The notes: generated by a model not told the origin, from the letters alone. Shown: positions 7,200-16,585, counted from the stretch's first letter. The stretch: 64,000 nt of DNA from Nocardiopsis sp. TSRI0078 (GCF_001905145.1 NZ_LWLB01000033.1:310001-374000), one strand, 5' to 3'. Translations and numbers: made by a program.

Positions 7200-8576
7200 G
7201 TGGAGAACTTCGAACCCGTCTACGGAACGGGCCCCCTCCTCGGAATCGCTGCGGGCGCCATCGCCCTCCTGCTGTTCCTGATCATCCGCCTCAGACTGCA
7301 CGCGTTCGTCGCGCTCATCCTGGTCAGCGTCCTGACCGCACTCGCGGCCGGTATCCCCGTGTCCGGGGTGGTGCCCACCCTCCTGGACGGCTTCGGCGGG
7401 ACCCTGGCCAGCGTCGCCCTGCTCGTGGGCCTCGGTGTGATGATCGGTCGCCTGCTGGAGATCACCGGCGGCGCCGCCGTCCTCGCCGGTGTGCTGATCA
7501 GGGCCTTCGGCGAGAGGCGGGCGCCCCTGGCACTAGGCGTGGCCTCGCTGCTCTTCGGCTTCCCGATCTTCTTCGACGCCGGCCTCATCGTCATGCTGCC
7601 GATCGTCTTCAGCGTGGCCCGCCGCGTCGGCGGTTCCGTGCTCATGTACGCCCTGCCCACGGCGGGCGCCTTCGCGGTCATGCACGCCTTCGTGCCCCCG
7701 CACCCCGGGCCGGTCACCGCCGCCGTCGAGATCGGCGCCGACATGGGCCTGACCCTGCTCGTCGGCCTCCTCCTGGCCATCCCCACCTGGTACCTGGCCA
7801 GCTACCTGTTCGGCCTGTGGTCGGGCCGCAAGTGGGAGCTCCCGGTTCCCGAGGACATCATGTCCGACGGCACCGTCAAGCACGAGAACCCCCCGAGCCT
7901 GGGTACCGTCCTGGCCATCCTCCTGCTGCCGATGCTGCTGATCTTCGCCAACACCGGCGTGAGCACCCTGGTCTCCGTCGGCACCCTTCCCGAGGGCGCC
8001 CTGTGGGTGCAGAGCCTCCAGCTGATCGGCCAGACCCCGATCGCACTGCTCATCACCGTGCTCTTCGCGATGGTCGTGCTCAGCAGCGGCCGCTTCACCC
8101 GCCAGCGGGTGGAGGAGATCGTCGGCGGTGCGCTCGGCCCGGTCTGCGCGATCATCCTCATCACCGGCGCGGGCGGCATGTTCGGCGGTGTGCTGCAGGC
8201 CAGCGGTATCGGCGGCGCCCTCGCCGCCACCCTGGAGTCCACCGGCCTGCCGGTGATCGTGGCCGCCTTCGTCATCGCGCTCGCGCTGCGTGTGGCCCAG
8301 GGGTCGGCGACCGTCGCCCTCACCACGGCGGCCGGACTCATCGCCCCGGCCGTGCAGGCCTCCTCGGGCCTGTCCGCGATCGACCTGGCCCTGGTCGTCA
8401 TCGCGATCGCCTCCGGCGCCACCGCCCTGTCGCACGTCAACGACTCCGGGTTCTGGCTGGTCGGCCGTTTCCTGGGTATGGACGTCAAGACCACACTCAA
8501 GACCTGGACCGTCATGGAGACCCTGATCGGCTTCATCGGGTTCGGGCTCGCGTTCGGCCTCAGCCTGGTGCTGTGA
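7200..8576 (+). CDS. gntP: Gluconate permease (GntP family)
   Basis: Inner-membrane proton-coupled gluconate transporter of 458 residues with 12 or more hydrophobic helices. Family-typical stretches include FGFPIFFDAGLIVMLPIVF, AFVPPHPGPVTAAVEIGADMG and a C-terminal DSGFWLVGRFLGMDVK. The GTG at 7200 follows GGAAGG by 7 nt. It forms a gluconate set with the convergent GntR regulator and with gluconokinase: uptake, then phosphorylation to 6-phosphogluconate for the pentose phosphate pathway. A FadR-type palindrome lies 81 nt upstream. Relatives can carry other sugar acids, but the adjacent gluconokinase argues for gluconate. Confidence 0.92.
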   Translation: MENFEPVYGTGPLLGIAAGAIALLLFLIIRLRLHAFVALILVSVLTALAAGIPVSGVVPTLLDGFGGTLASVALLVGLGVMIGRLLEITGGAAVLAGVLIRAFGERRAPLALGVASLLFGFPIFFDAGLIVMLPIVFSVARRVGGSVLMYALPTAGAFAVMHAFVPPHPGPVTAAVEIGADMGLTLLVGLLLAIPTWYLASYLFGLWSGRKWELPVPEDIMSDGTVKHENPPSLGTVLAILLLPMLLIFANTGVSTLVSVGTLPEGALWVQSLQLIGQTPIALLITVLFAMVVLSSGRFTRQRVEEIVGGALGPVCAIILITGAGGMFGGVLQASGIGGALAATLESTGLPVIVAAFVIALALRVAQGSATVALTTAAGLIAPAVQASSGLSAIDLALVVIAIASGATALSHVNDSGFWLVGRFLGMDVKTTLKTWTVMETLIGFIGFGLAFGLSLVL

Positions 8577-8580
8577 CGCG

Positions 8581-8607
8581 GGGGCGGGCGGTGGCCCCGC
8601 CCGCCCC
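8581..8607. terminator. Bidirectional terminator between gntP and gntR
   Basis: A 9-bp stem GGGGCGGGC / GCCCGCCCC with a 9-nt loop fills the 32-nt gap between the convergent gntP and gntR stop codons, so it can serve both genes. Confidence 0.75.
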
Positions 8608-8608
8608 T

Positions 8609-9334
8609 TCAGAGCGCGGTCCGCGCACTCCGGTCGCCGTCCGGCTCCTCCAGGGCGACGGCCACCTCGGTGACGATGGAGCGCATCGCTGCCTCGGCGA
8701 CGTCGGGGAGGCCGTCCCGGATGGCCTGGGCCACGGCCTTGTGCAGCCGGAGCGCCTCGGGGCGCGGGCTGCTCGGCATCAGGTGGTAGGAGGTGCGTCC
8801 GACCAGGACCTCCGACACCACCTGGGCCAGGCCGACGAACATCTCGTTTTCGGACAGCTCCAGGATGCGGCGATGGAAGGTGATGTCCAGCTCAAGGAAG
8901 GTCTCCAGATCACCGGCGCGGCCGGTGCGGACCATCTGCTCGGCGACCACCACCAGCTGGGCCCGCTCCTCGGCGCCGCCCCGCTCCGCGGCGAGGGCGG
9001 CGGCGCCGGGTTCCACGGCGGCGCGCAGCTCGTTGAGGGAGCGCAGCTGCTCCATCCGCCGGGGCCCTGCCAGGCGCCAGCGGATCAGCTGGGGGTCGAA
9101 GACGCTCCAGTCCCTGCGGGGGCGCACGCGGATACCGGTGCGGGGGCGGCTGACCACCAGCCGCATGGACTCCAGGACGCGGACGGCCTCGCGCGCCACG
9201 GTCCGGGAGACGCCGAAGTCCTGTTCGAGGCCCTGGAGGGTGAAGGTGTGGCCGGTCGCGTACTCGTCTGCGGCGATGGCGGGCCCGAGCACCGCCAGCA
9301 CCCGGTTGTGCAGCGTGCGGTGGTCAGTGCCCAT
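8609..9334 (-). CDS. GntR-family (FadR subfamily) gluconate regulator
   Basis: A 241-residue regulator. The N-terminal winged HTH reads LQGLEQDFGVSRTVAREAVRVLESMRLV. The C-terminal all-helical FCD ligand domain begins near ELRAAVEPGAAALAAER and includes FHRRILELSENEMF with metal-site-type histidines. The start is the ATG at 9334; the longer open frame runs back through gntK on the other strand and is an artefact. It is divergent from gntK, with 139 nt between them that contain an operator-like dyad, and convergent with gntP. It most likely represses both gluconate genes until gluconate or 6-phosphogluconate binds. Confidence 0.88.
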   Translation of the reverse strand: MGTDHRTLHNRVLAVLGPAIAADEYATGHTFTLQGLEQDFGVSRTVAREAVRVLESMRLVVSRPRTGIRVRPRRDWSVFDPQLIRWRLAGPRRMEQLRSLNELRAAVEPGAAALAAERGGAEERAQLVVVAEQMVRTGRAGDLETFLELDITFHRRILELSENEMFVGLAQVVSEVLVGRTSYHLMPSSPRPEALRLHKAVAQAIRDGLPDVAEAAMRSIVTEVAVALEEPDGDRSARTAL

Positions 9335-9410
9335 CGTTCTCCTCGCGCTCCGGGACCTTCCCGATCCGGCCACAATCGGCCGGGGGTCAGGCTGCAGCCT
9401 AGCCGGATTG

Positions 9411-9428
9411 ATTGATATCACTATTAAT
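9411..9428. promoter_or_regulatory. GntR operator candidate between gntR and gntK
   Basis: ATTGATATCACTATTAAT is an imperfect dyad. Its core TGATATCACTA matches the FadR-type pattern TNGTNNNACNA with one mismatch and agrees with the gntP-side box at 9 of 13 aligned positions. It sits in the divergent gntR/gntK promoter region, one of the most AT-rich patches here. Confidence 0.5.
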
Positions 9429-9473
9429 GGTGGCGCTTGCGGCCGCGCAGGGGCACCACGACACGGAGAAACC

Positions 9474-10004
9474 ATGCATTTCGTCTTCATGGGCGTCTCG
9501 GGCAGCGGAAAGACCACCGTCGCCAAGGGCGTGGCCGAGCAGCTCGGACTCCCCTTCGCCGAGGCCGACGACTTCCATCCCCAGACCAACATCGACAAGA
9601 TGGCGGTGGGGGTCCCCCTGACCGACCACGACCGCTGGCCCTGGCTGCGCAAGCTGGCCGGGTGGATCGCCGAGCACGACGCCCGCGGTGTGTCCACGGC
9701 CATGGCGTGCTCCGCCCTCAGGCACAGCTACCGGGACGTTCTGCGCCAGGGCGCTCCCGGGGTGCACTTCCTGCACATGCACGGCGGCTTCGAGGTGATC
9801 TGGGAGCGCATCGAGGCGCGCCAAGACCACTTCATGCCGCCCGCGCTGCTGGAGTCGCAGTTCGAGACCCTCGAACCGCTCGGCCCCGACGAACCGGGCC
9901 GGGAGTTCGACGTGCGCGACGACATCGGGACGATCACCGGGCAGGCCCTGGAGTACGTGGGGCGGCGGCTGGGATCGGTGCGCACCCCCGCCGCCGGGGA
10001 CTGA
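9474..10004 (+). CDS. gntK: Gluconokinase
   Basis: Phosphorylates gluconate to 6-phosphogluconate. The 176-residue protein is of the short P-loop GntK type: GVSGSGKTT at residues 7-15, ADDFHPQTNIDKM soon after, and TDHDRWPWL, all family hallmarks. The ATG at 9474 follows GGAGAAACC. The much longer open frame upstream is antisense to gntR and is not coding. With GntP it forms a minimal gluconate utilisation set. Confidence 0.93.
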   Translation: MHFVFMGVSGSGKTTVAKGVAEQLGLPFAEADDFHPQTNIDKMAVGVPLTDHDRWPWLRKLAGWIAEHDARGVSTAMACSALRHSYRDVLRQGAPGVHFLHMHGGFEVIWERIEARQDHFMPPALLESQFETLEPLGPDEPGREFDVRDDIGTITGQALEYVGRRLGSVRTPAAGD

Positions 10005-10104
10005 AGGCCCCGCGGGCGGCGGGCACGTCACCGTCGGATCACCATTCGCACGCGGGTTCGCAGGAACCTTGCACGGGCGCGCTCGGCACGCGACCCTGTT
10101 CGTC

Positions 10105-10779
10105 ATGCAAGATTCCGTTTCGTCCCCCGTGGCGTCCCCCGAGGAGACCTCCGCCGCGTCCGCCGAGGGGTCTTCGGAGGCCTCCTCCGAGGCGCCCGTC
10201 GAAGAGTCCTCGCGAGCGTCCTCCGAAACGCCCTCCGCGGCGCGTTCCGTGACGTCCTCCACGGCGGCCGCGGCGACGACCGCCGTGAAGGCCGCCGCGG
10301 GGACCATAGCGACGGCCGCCCTCCGGTTCCTCCGCTCGGCCCCGTCCCTGGCCATGGGCCTCGTGGCGGTGCGCCGACCCGGCGTGCGCCCCCCGCTGGA
10401 CGTCCGGCAGACCTGTGTCCTGATGCTCGCCGTGCTGCCCGCCTACGGGCTGCTCGCCTACCTGGCCTGGGAGCGGGCGGGCTCCGGCCTGCCCGAGAGC
10501 TTCGCGGACGACCTGGACACCCTGATGGTCTGCGCCGCCCTGGCGGGCCTCGCCCCGGCGCTCCTGGCCCTGCCGGTGCGCCGCGGCGGCCACGTCCTGT
10601 GGCGCACCGCCCAGGTCGTGGCCGTGGCCGCGCTGGGCGTCGCCCTGTCCGCGCTGTACATGGCCGCGCGGCTGGCGGACACCCCGCTGCTGCTGGCCGG
10701 AGCCCTCGTGGCGGCCGCCGCCATCGTCGTGAACATCGCGCTGTGGAGTACCGAGGTCCGCCGCTGGTGCGGCCTGTAG
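10105..10779 (+). CDS. Uncharacterised membrane protein with Ser/Glu/Ala-rich N-terminus
   Basis: The product from the ATG at 10105 is 224 residues. The first 50 or so residues are low-complexity (Ser, Glu, Ala, Thr) and predicted disordered, followed by an Ala-rich stretch. The C-terminal half has about four hydrophobic segments, for example TCVLMLAVLPAYGLLAYLA and LLLAGALVAAAAIVVNIAL. I do not recognise the family. It is a single gene convergent with the small acidic protein gene. Its synonymous GC bias supports real coding. Confidence 0.6.
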   Translation: MQDSVSSPVASPEETSAASAEGSSEASSEAPVEESSRASSETPSAARSVTSSTAAAATTAVKAAAGTIATAALRFLRSAPSLAMGLVAVRRPGVRPPLDVRQTCVLMLAVLPAYGLLAYLAWERAGSGLPESFADDLDTLMVCAALAGLAPALLALPVRRGGHVLWRTAQVVAVAALGVALSALYMAARLADTPLLLAGALVAAAAIVVNIALWSTEVRRWCGL

Positions 10780-10807
10780 GGCCGCGTCGGCGCCGCTCCC
10801 GGCCCGG

Positions 10808-11221
10808 CTACCGGTCGTCGTCCTCGTCCTCCTCGCCGTCGGCGATGGCGTGCAGCCGTGCCAGGCACTCGCCGCCGTCCTCCCCGTGGCGCCCGAGGTA
10901 GATCTCGCGCGCCTCGTCGGCGATGTCGGCCGACTCGTCCTCGAACCCGTAGTCGGCGAGGTCGTCCAGCAGGTCCAGGAGCCGGTGCAGGGCGTCGTCA
11001 CCGGAGTCCCCGGCGGTCTCCCCCGGCACATGGTCGGCCACGCCGGCGAGGACGACGGTGCGCGCCCCGTCCACGGCGCTCTCGGATCCGGCCGCGGCGG
11101 TCAGCCGGATCCGGGTGATGGGGTCCTCGTCGGCGACCAGCATGAGCTGTTCGGCCAGCCAGGTGGACTCCTGGCCTTCGAGGAACGCGGTCAGCGCCGC
11201 GTCGTCAAGGGGTGTGGTCAT
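10808..11221 (-). CDS. Small acidic uncharacterised protein
   Basis: A 137-residue, strongly acidic soluble protein ending in a run of Glu and Asp (GEEDEDDDR). It begins MTTPLDDAALTAFLEGQESTW from the ATG at 11221; the upstream frame is open but looks non-coding. The body is helical with Asp-rich loops (LLDLLDDLADYGFEDES). No family is recognised. It is divergent from the peptide-binding lipoprotein gene across a 338-nt intergenic region. Confidence 0.6.
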   Translation of the reverse strand: MTTPLDDAALTAFLEGQESTWLAEQLMLVADEDPITRIRLTAAAGSESAVDGARTVVLAGVADHVPGETAGDSGDDALHRLLDLLDDLADYGFEDESADIADEAREIYLGRHGEDGGECLARLHAIADGEEDEDDDR

Positions 11222-11559
11222 CCGCAGATCATAGGACGGGCGGGGCCCGCCGACGACATCGGAGCCCGGAAACCGTAAACGGACACCGGGTCGGAAACAT
11301 TTATTCATCCCATGACGGGATAATTTGTGCTCCATTGCGCGGGAGTACCGCGCACAAAACAACGGGGGTGTTGCCCGAGAGGTTTCCGTGGTAGAGCGAT
11401 CCGTTCGACATGTCGTAAGCGAAAATGTGCCTATGGATCACGGCACAGATGTGAAACGGTTGTATTAATACCCAGCCGTCTACCTTCACAGTCGCTCGCG
11501 ACGCGGTCTAGGGTCCACTCAATCGTTCCAGGGCCCACGCCCCCACATTGAGGTGGACC
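11222..11559. promoter_or_regulatory. Divergent intergenic region with several dyads
   Basis: This 338-nt gene-free stretch is AT-rich for the window. It contains TGCGCGG-n5-CCGCGCA at 11336-11354, ATCCC-n5-GGGAT at 11307-11321 and the 10-bp palindrome GTATTAATAC at 11462-11471. These are candidates for regulator sites of the ABC operon or the divergent acidic protein gene. A purine-rich GAGGTGG precedes the lipoprotein start. Confidence 0.45.
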
Positions 11560-13227
11560 ATGTTCGCGAAGTCTTCCCGAAAGCCGCTGGCCCTCCTGGC
11601 CACCGCGGCGGCGCTCACGCTGGTGGCCACGGCGTGCGCGGAGAGCACCCGAGACGACGGCGGCACCGACGAGTCGGAGCCGTTCGTCTTCGCCTCCGCA
11701 GGCGACATCAAGACCCTCGACCCCTTCCTCACCAGCGACGGGGAGACCTTCCGCTACAGCCGGCAGGTCTTCGAGACCCTCCTGGAGCACGAGTCGGGCG
11801 GAAGCGAGATCGTCGGCGGACTGGCCGAGGAGTGGGAGCAGTCCGAGGACGGCACCGAATGGACCTTCGAACTGCGTGAGGGCGTGCTGTTCCACGACGG
11901 CGACGAACTCGACGCCGAGGCGGTCTGCGCCAACTTCGAACGGTGGTACAACCTCTCGGGCGGTTACCAGAGCTCGAACAACTCCTATTACTGGCAGTCG
12001 ATCTTCGGCGGTTTCGCGGAGAACGAGAGCGAGGACATCCCCGAGCCCCGGTTCGTCTCCTGCGAGGCCCCGGAGGAACTGACCGCGGTCATCACGATCG
12101 ACGAGTACTCCTCGGTCTTCCCGGGTGGTTTCAGCCTCGCCGCGTTCGGCATCATGAGCCCCAGCACCCTGGAGGCCGTCGCCGACCAGGAGATCACCGG
12201 CGAGGAGGGCAACTACACCCTGCCCGAGTACAGCCAGACGGCCGGGACGGTCGCGGGCACCGGTCCGTTCACCGTCGAGGAGTGGGACCACGACCAGGCC
12301 GAGGTGACCCTCAAGCGCTTCGACGACTACTGGGGCGACTCCGCGGGCTTCGAGACGATGATCCTGCGCGCCATCCCCGACGAGACCGCCCGCCGCCAGG
12401 CGCTGGAGGCCGGTGACATCCACGGCTACGACCTGGTCGCGCCCGCCGACGTGGAACCCCTGACCGAGGCCGACTTCCAGGTGCCCACCCGCGACGTGTT
12501 CAACGTCCTGTACATGGCCTACCAGCAGGAGGCCGACGAGGCCCTCGCCGACCTGGAGGTGCGCCAGGCCCTCGCGCACGCCGTGGACCGCCAGCGCATC
12601 GTCGACACGATCCTCCCCGAGGGCGGTGAGGTCGCGACGCAGTTCCACCCCGACACCCTCGACGGCTGGTCCCCGGACGTGCAGACCTACGAGTACGACC
12701 CCGAACGGGCCGAGGAGATGCTGGCCGACGCCGGGCAGGAGGACCTGACCCTGGAGTTCTGCTACCCGACCGACGTCACCCGCCCCTACATGCCCGCGCC
12801 GCGCGACATCTTCGACGTCATCGCCTCGGACCTGGAGGCGGTCGGCGTCACCGTGGAGCCGGTCACCTACGAGTGGACCGAGTACATCCCCAAGACCAAC
12901 TCCGGCGAGTGCCCGCTGTACCTGCTCGGCTGGACCGGCGACTACAACGACGCCTACAACTTCATCGGCACCTGGTTCTCCGGCTACAACAGCGAGTTCG
13001 GCTTCCGTGACGAGGACCTGTTCGCGGCCATGGAGGAGGCGAGCAGCAACCCGAACGACGAGGAGCGAGTCGCCGCCTACCAGGACCTGAACGAGCAGAT
13101 CATGGACATCCTGCCGGGGCTGCCCATCTCCAGCTCCCCGCCGTCCATCGCCTTCGCCGAGAACGTCAACCCGCCCAACGTCAGCCCGCTGACCCAGGAG
13201 AACTTCGCCGAGGCCTCCTGGAAGTAG
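11560..13227 (+). CDS. Peptide/oligopeptide ABC transporter substrate-binding lipoprotein (family 5)
   Basis: Extracytoplasmic solute-binding protein of 555 residues that would deliver peptides, or another family-5 ligand, to the membrane permeases. The ATG at 11560 starts a signal peptide with lipobox LVATAC (lipidated Cys about residue 26). The SBP_bac_5 pattern is clear: LAEEWEQSEDGTEWTFELREGVLFHDGDELDAEAV in outline, then GTGPFTVEEWDHD and VRQALAHAVDRQRIV. The mature part is very acidic. It is the first gene of a five-gene importer operon; a strong hairpin just downstream probably makes this gene more abundant than the permeases. Confidence 0.9.
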   Translation: MFAKSSRKPLALLATAAALTLVATACAESTRDDGGTDESEPFVFASAGDIKTLDPFLTSDGETFRYSRQVFETLLEHESGGSEIVGGLAEEWEQSEDGTEWTFELREGVLFHDGDELDAEAVCANFERWYNLSGGYQSSNNSYYWQSIFGGFAENESEDIPEPRFVSCEAPEELTAVITIDEYSSVFPGGFSLAAFGIMSPSTLEAVADQEITGEEGNYTLPEYSQTAGTVAGTGPFTVEEWDHDQAEVTLKRFDDYWGDSAGFETMILRAIPDETARRQALEAGDIHGYDLVAPADVEPLTEADFQVPTRDVFNVLYMAYQQEADEALADLEVRQALAHAVDRQRIVDTILPEGGEVATQFHPDTLDGWSPDVQTYEYDPERAEEMLADAGQEDLTLEFCYPTDVTRPYMPAPRDIFDVIASDLEAVGVTVEPVTYEWTEYIPKTNSGECPLYLLGWTGDYNDAYNFIGTWFSGYNSEFGFRDEDLFAAMEEASSNPNDEERVAAYQDLNEQIMDILPGLPISSSPPSIAFAENVNPPNVSPLTQENFAEASWK

Positions 13228-13257
13228 CCTGACCCGCTCCCCGGACGGGGAGAGGGA

Positions 13258-13291
13258 GGGCCCGACCGGCCCGACACGGCCGGTCGGGCCC
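13258..13291 (+). terminator. Intra-operon hairpin after the binding-protein gene
   Basis: A perfect 14-bp stem (GGGCCCGACCGGCC) with a 6-nt loop lies 30 nt after the stop codon. A smaller 6-bp hairpin at 13237-13252 precedes it. The permease genes follow 104 nt later with no clear new promoter, so this is likely a partial terminator or an RNA-stabilising stem. Confidence 0.65.
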
Positions 13292-13395
13292 GTGCACTGC
13301 CCGGGGGCGGACCCCCGCACCCCCGAACTCCCCGCCCCACCCCGGCGGGGACGCTTCGCGTCCATCGTTTCCACCACTGGCGAAAGGCGGCGAAG

Positions 13396-14400
13396 GTGCT
13401 GCGATTCATCGTCAGGCGTCTCCTCCAGCTGATCCCGACACTGGGCGGCCTGTCGATCCTGCTGTTCGTCTGGCTGCAACGGCTGCCGGGCGGACCGGAG
13501 TACGCCCTCCTCCCCGACGACGCGACGGCCGAACAGCGCGCCGCGCTGCGGCGGTCCCTGGGCCTGGACGAGCCGATCACGGTCCAGTACCTGGCCTTCC
13601 TGCGCCGTATCGTCCAAGGCGACCTCGGTACCTCGCTCGGTACCGGGCGGCCGGTCACCGAGGAGTTCTTCACACGCTTTCCGGCCACGTTCGAACTGGG
13701 CGTCACCGCGATGCTGATCGCGGTCTCCGTGGGCGTCCCCCTCGGCTATCTCGCCGCGCGCAGGCGGGGGACCGTGCTGGACTTCGCCGCCGTCGGCGGT
13801 TCGCTGCTGGGCATCTGCACGCCGGTGTTCTTCCTCGCCTTCATCCTGAAGGTGGTCTTCGCCGAGCGCCTCGGCCTGTTCCCCTCGGCCTTTCGGCTCT
13901 CGCCCGGCATGAGCCGCACCGACCTCACCGGCTTCGTCGTCCTGGACGGCCTCAGGACCGGGGAGTTCGACGTGGTGTGGGACGCCCTGCTCCACCTGGC
14001 GCTGCCCGGGCTCGCCCTGGCCTCGATCCCGCTCGCCGTGATCGTCCGCATGACCCGCGCCAGCGTCCTGGAGGTGCTCGGCGAGGACTACGTGCGCACC
14101 GCCAACGCCAAGGGGCTGCACCGCAACACCGTGCGCACCCGCCACGTGATGCGCAACGCCATGCTCCCCGTGGTGACCGCCGTCGGCCTGCTCACCGGAA
14201 GCCTGTTCGCCGGGGCGGTGCTCACCGAGAGCGTCTTCGCCTTCCCCGGCATCGGCTCCTTCGTCTACGCCGCCACGCAGGGGCGCGACTACCCGGTGCT
14301 CACCGGGTTCATCCTGCTCATCGCCACCATGTACGTGCTCATCAACCTTCTGGTGGACATCTCCTACAGCCTCCTCGACCCGAGAGTGCGGGCCCAGTGA
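13396..14400 (+). CDS. Peptide ABC transporter permease, DppB type
   Basis: Inner-membrane permease of 334 residues. It starts LRFIVRRLLQLIPTLGGLSILLF, the usual DppB/OppB opening, followed by a short periplasmic segment with GDLGTSLGTGRPV. The EAA motif region for ATPase docking lies in YVRTANAKGLHRNTVRTRHVMRN in outline. The start is GTG 13396 after GAAAGG. Its TGA overlaps the next ATG by one base (ATGA-like TGATG), so it is translationally coupled to the second permease. Confidence 0.9.
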   Translation: MLRFIVRRLLQLIPTLGGLSILLFVWLQRLPGGPEYALLPDDATAEQRAALRRSLGLDEPITVQYLAFLRRIVQGDLGTSLGTGRPVTEEFFTRFPATFELGVTAMLIAVSVGVPLGYLAARRRGTVLDFAAVGGSLLGICTPVFFLAFILKVVFAERLGLFPSAFRLSPGMSRTDLTGFVVLDGLRTGEFDVVWDALLHLALPGLALASIPLAVIVRMTRASVLEVLGEDYVRTANAKGLHRNTVRTRHVMRNAMLPVVTAVGLLTGSLFAGAVLTESVFAFPGIGSFVYAATQGRDYPVLTGFILLIATMYVLINLLVDISYSLLDPRVRAQ

Positions 14401-15461
14401 TGCCGACGACACCGAGCTCCCAGAACCGGTCCGAGCCCGGGAACGGCCCGGAGCACACGGACACCCCGGAGAACACGGACGCCCGGGACGGGCACGCGCC
14501 CCTCCTCGGACGCAGGGCGGCCAGGATCGACCGTCTGGCCGAGCTCATGGGCCGCCAGGAGGAGAGCGACCACGGCGCCGGGGTCTGGCGGACCGCGTTC
14601 GCCCGCATGCGCCGCAGCCCCATGGCCATCAGCGGGGCCGTCATCGTCGTGGTGTTCCTGGTCGTGGCGCTGTTCGCCCCGCTCATCGCCCCCTACAGCC
14701 CCACGTCCCAGGCCTGGGGCGCGGAGGTCTTCCCCAACCGCAACGTGTTCGTCGGCCCGCGCGCCGAGAACTGGCTCGGCCTGGACAACCTCGGCCGCGA
14801 CCAGTTCTCCCGCATGGTGATCGGAGCCCGGCAGACCCTCCTGGTCGGCGTGGTCGCCACGCTGGTCGGCTTCGGAGTCGGCGCGCTGCTCGGCGGTGCC
14901 GCGGGCGCCGCGTCGGTCCTGGGCGGGCGGTGGGGACGCCAGGTCGACAACCTCGTCATGCGCGTCATCGACATGATGCTGGCGCTGCCCACCCTGCTGC
15001 TCGCGGTCACCATCGCCGCCCTCGTCGGCTCCAGCCTCACCACGGTCATGATCGCGGTCGGTGTCGCCCAGGTCCCGATCTTCGCGCGCCTGCTGCGGGG
15101 CGCGATGCTCTCCCAGGGCAGCCGCGACTACGTGCTGGCCGCCCGCGCGCTGGGCGTGCGCAAGCACAGGATCGCGCTCACGCACATCCTGCCGAACTCG
15201 CTCGGCCCGGTGATCGTGCAGTCCACGCTCACCCTGGCCACCGCCATCATCGACGCGGCGGCCCTGTCCTACCTGGGTCTGGGCAACCCGGACCCGTCCT
15301 TCCCCGAGTGGGGCACGATGCTCGCCGACGCCCAGCGGTTCCTGTCCAGCGCACCGCAGCTGGCCGTGTACCCGGCACTGGCCATCATCGTCACCGCCCT
15401 GGGCTTCACCCTGCTGGGTGAGGCGATGCGGGAAGCGCTCGACCCCAAGCTGAGGAAGTGA
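14400..15461 (+). CDS. Peptide ABC transporter permease, DppC type
   Basis: Second membrane subunit, 353 residues. The N-terminal 65 residues are a cytoplasmic, hydrophilic extension. A first helix SGAVIVVVFLVVALFAPLI follows, then the DppC-typical GLDNLGRDQFSRMVIGARQTL. The EAA-loop region is DYVLAARALGVRKHRIALTHI in outline. The ATG at 14400 overlaps the preceding stop by one base; the next gene begins right at its stop, continuing the operon. Confidence 0.9.
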   Translation: MPTTPSSQNRSEPGNGPEHTDTPENTDARDGHAPLLGRRAARIDRLAELMGRQEESDHGAGVWRTAFARMRRSPMAISGAVIVVVFLVVALFAPLIAPYSPTSQAWGAEVFPNRNVFVGPRAENWLGLDNLGRDQFSRMVIGARQTLLVGVVATLVGFGVGALLGGAAGAASVLGGRWGRQVDNLVMRVIDMMLALPTLLLAVTIAALVGSSLTTVMIAVGVAQVPIFARLLRGAMLSQGSRDYVLAARALGVRKHRIALTHILPNSLGPVIVQSTLTLATAIIDAAALSYLGLGNPDPSFPEWGTMLADAQRFLSSAPQLAVYPALAIIVTALGFTLLGEAMREALDPKLRK

Positions 15462-15463
15462 CC

Positions 15464-16585
15464 ATGAGTTCCAGCACGCCGCTCCTGGCGGTGGACGGGC
15501 TGTCCGTGGTGTTCCGCGGACGCGGCTCCGACGAGGTGCGGGCCGTGGACGGGGTGTCCTTCACCCTGGAGGAGGGACGGGTGACCGGCCTGGTCGGCGA
15601 GTCCGGCTGCGGTAAGAGCGTCACCTCGCTCGCCCTCATGGGCCTGCTCCCCGACCGGGGGGTGGAGGTCGGCGGCAGCGCCGTCATGCGGCTGCCCGAG
15701 GGCCCGGCCGACCTCCTGAGGCTGCCGCAGCGGCGCATGCGCGACCTGCGCGGCTCGCAGATGGCGATGATCTTCCAGGATCCGCTCAGCTCCCTCAACC
15801 CCGTGGTGCCCATCGGCCGCCAGGTCACCGAGATCCTGCGCAGGCACCGGGGCATGCGCGGACCGGCCGCCGAGAAGGAGGCCGCCGAACTGCTGCACCG
15901 GGTGGGCATCCCCGACCCGGGGCGGCGTCTGCGCGAGTACCCGCACCAGCTGTCGGGAGGCATGCGCCAGCGCGCACTCATCGCCATGGCGGTGGCCTGC
16001 CGTCCCCGGGTGATGATCGCCGACGAGCCCACCACCGCCCTGGACGTCACCATCCAGGCGCAGATCCTGGAACTGCTCAGGGACCTGGTCACCGAGGAGG
16101 GCACCGCCCTGCTGATGATCACCCACGACCTGGGCGTGGTCGCCGGGCTGTGCGACGACATCAACGTCCTGTACGCGGGCCGTGCGGTGGAGAAGGCGCC
16201 CCGCGCGCCGCTCTTCGCCGGCCCCACCCACCCCTACACGGTCGGCCTGCTGGGCTCCATCCCCCGGTTGGACGCACCGCGCGGCGAGCCGCTCACCCCC
16301 ATCCGGGGATCGATCAACGACAACATCGCCTGGACGCAGGGGTGCGCGTTCGCCCCCCGCTGCGACCACTACACGATGGAGTGCCTGCAGGGGCCGCCCG
16401 AGCTGGTGGCGGCGGGCGCCGCCGCCGGGACGCGGACCCGCGGACCGGACGGCGGTTCCGGCGGGGAACCCGTCGCCGAACACGTGCACCGGTGCGTGAA
16501 CCCCCTCCGCGGTACGGACACGGCGGACCGGTCCGCGCCGGAGGGCCCGGCCGCGGCCGGCGAAGACGAGGAGGCGCAGGGATGA
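15464..16585 (+). CDS. Peptide ABC transporter ATPase, DppD type
   Basis: Cytoplasmic ATPase subunit of 373 residues. It has Walker [10 protein letters not shown]-loop [11 protein letters not shown], signature LSGGMRQR, Walker [12 protein letters not shown] and the switch His in MITHDLGVV. The C-terminal oligopeptide-transporter extension contains [14 protein letters not shown], part of the four-Cys pattern common in DppD/OppD. I chose ATG 15464, with GAGGAAG upstream; GTG 15458 is an alternative. Its stop overlaps the next ATG by 4 nt. Confidence 0.9.
   Translation: MSSSTPLLAVDGLSVVFRGRGSDEVRAVDGVSFTLEEGRVTGLVGESGCGKSVTSLALMGLLPDRGVEVGGSAVMRLPEGPADLLRLPQRRMRDLRGSQMAMIFQDPLSSLNPVVPIGRQVTEILRRHRGMRGPAAEKEAAELLHRVGIPDPGRRLREYPHQLSGGMRQRALIAMAVACRPRVMIADEPTTALDVTIQAQILELLRDLVTEEGTALLMITHDLGVVAGLCDDINVLYAGRAVEKAPRAPLFAGPTHPYTVGLLGSIPRLDAPRGEPLTPIRGSINDNIAWTQGCAFAPRCDHYTMECLQGPPELVAAGAAAGTRTRGPDGGSGGEPVAEHVHRCVNPLRGTDTADRSAPEGPAAAGEDEEAQG

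Noticed and set aside
11431-14412. 993-codon open frame on the minus strand across the first ABC operon
   Set aside because: It is antisense to the binding protein and permease genes, has His/Gly/Arg-rich low-quality sequence, and arises from third-position GC bias.
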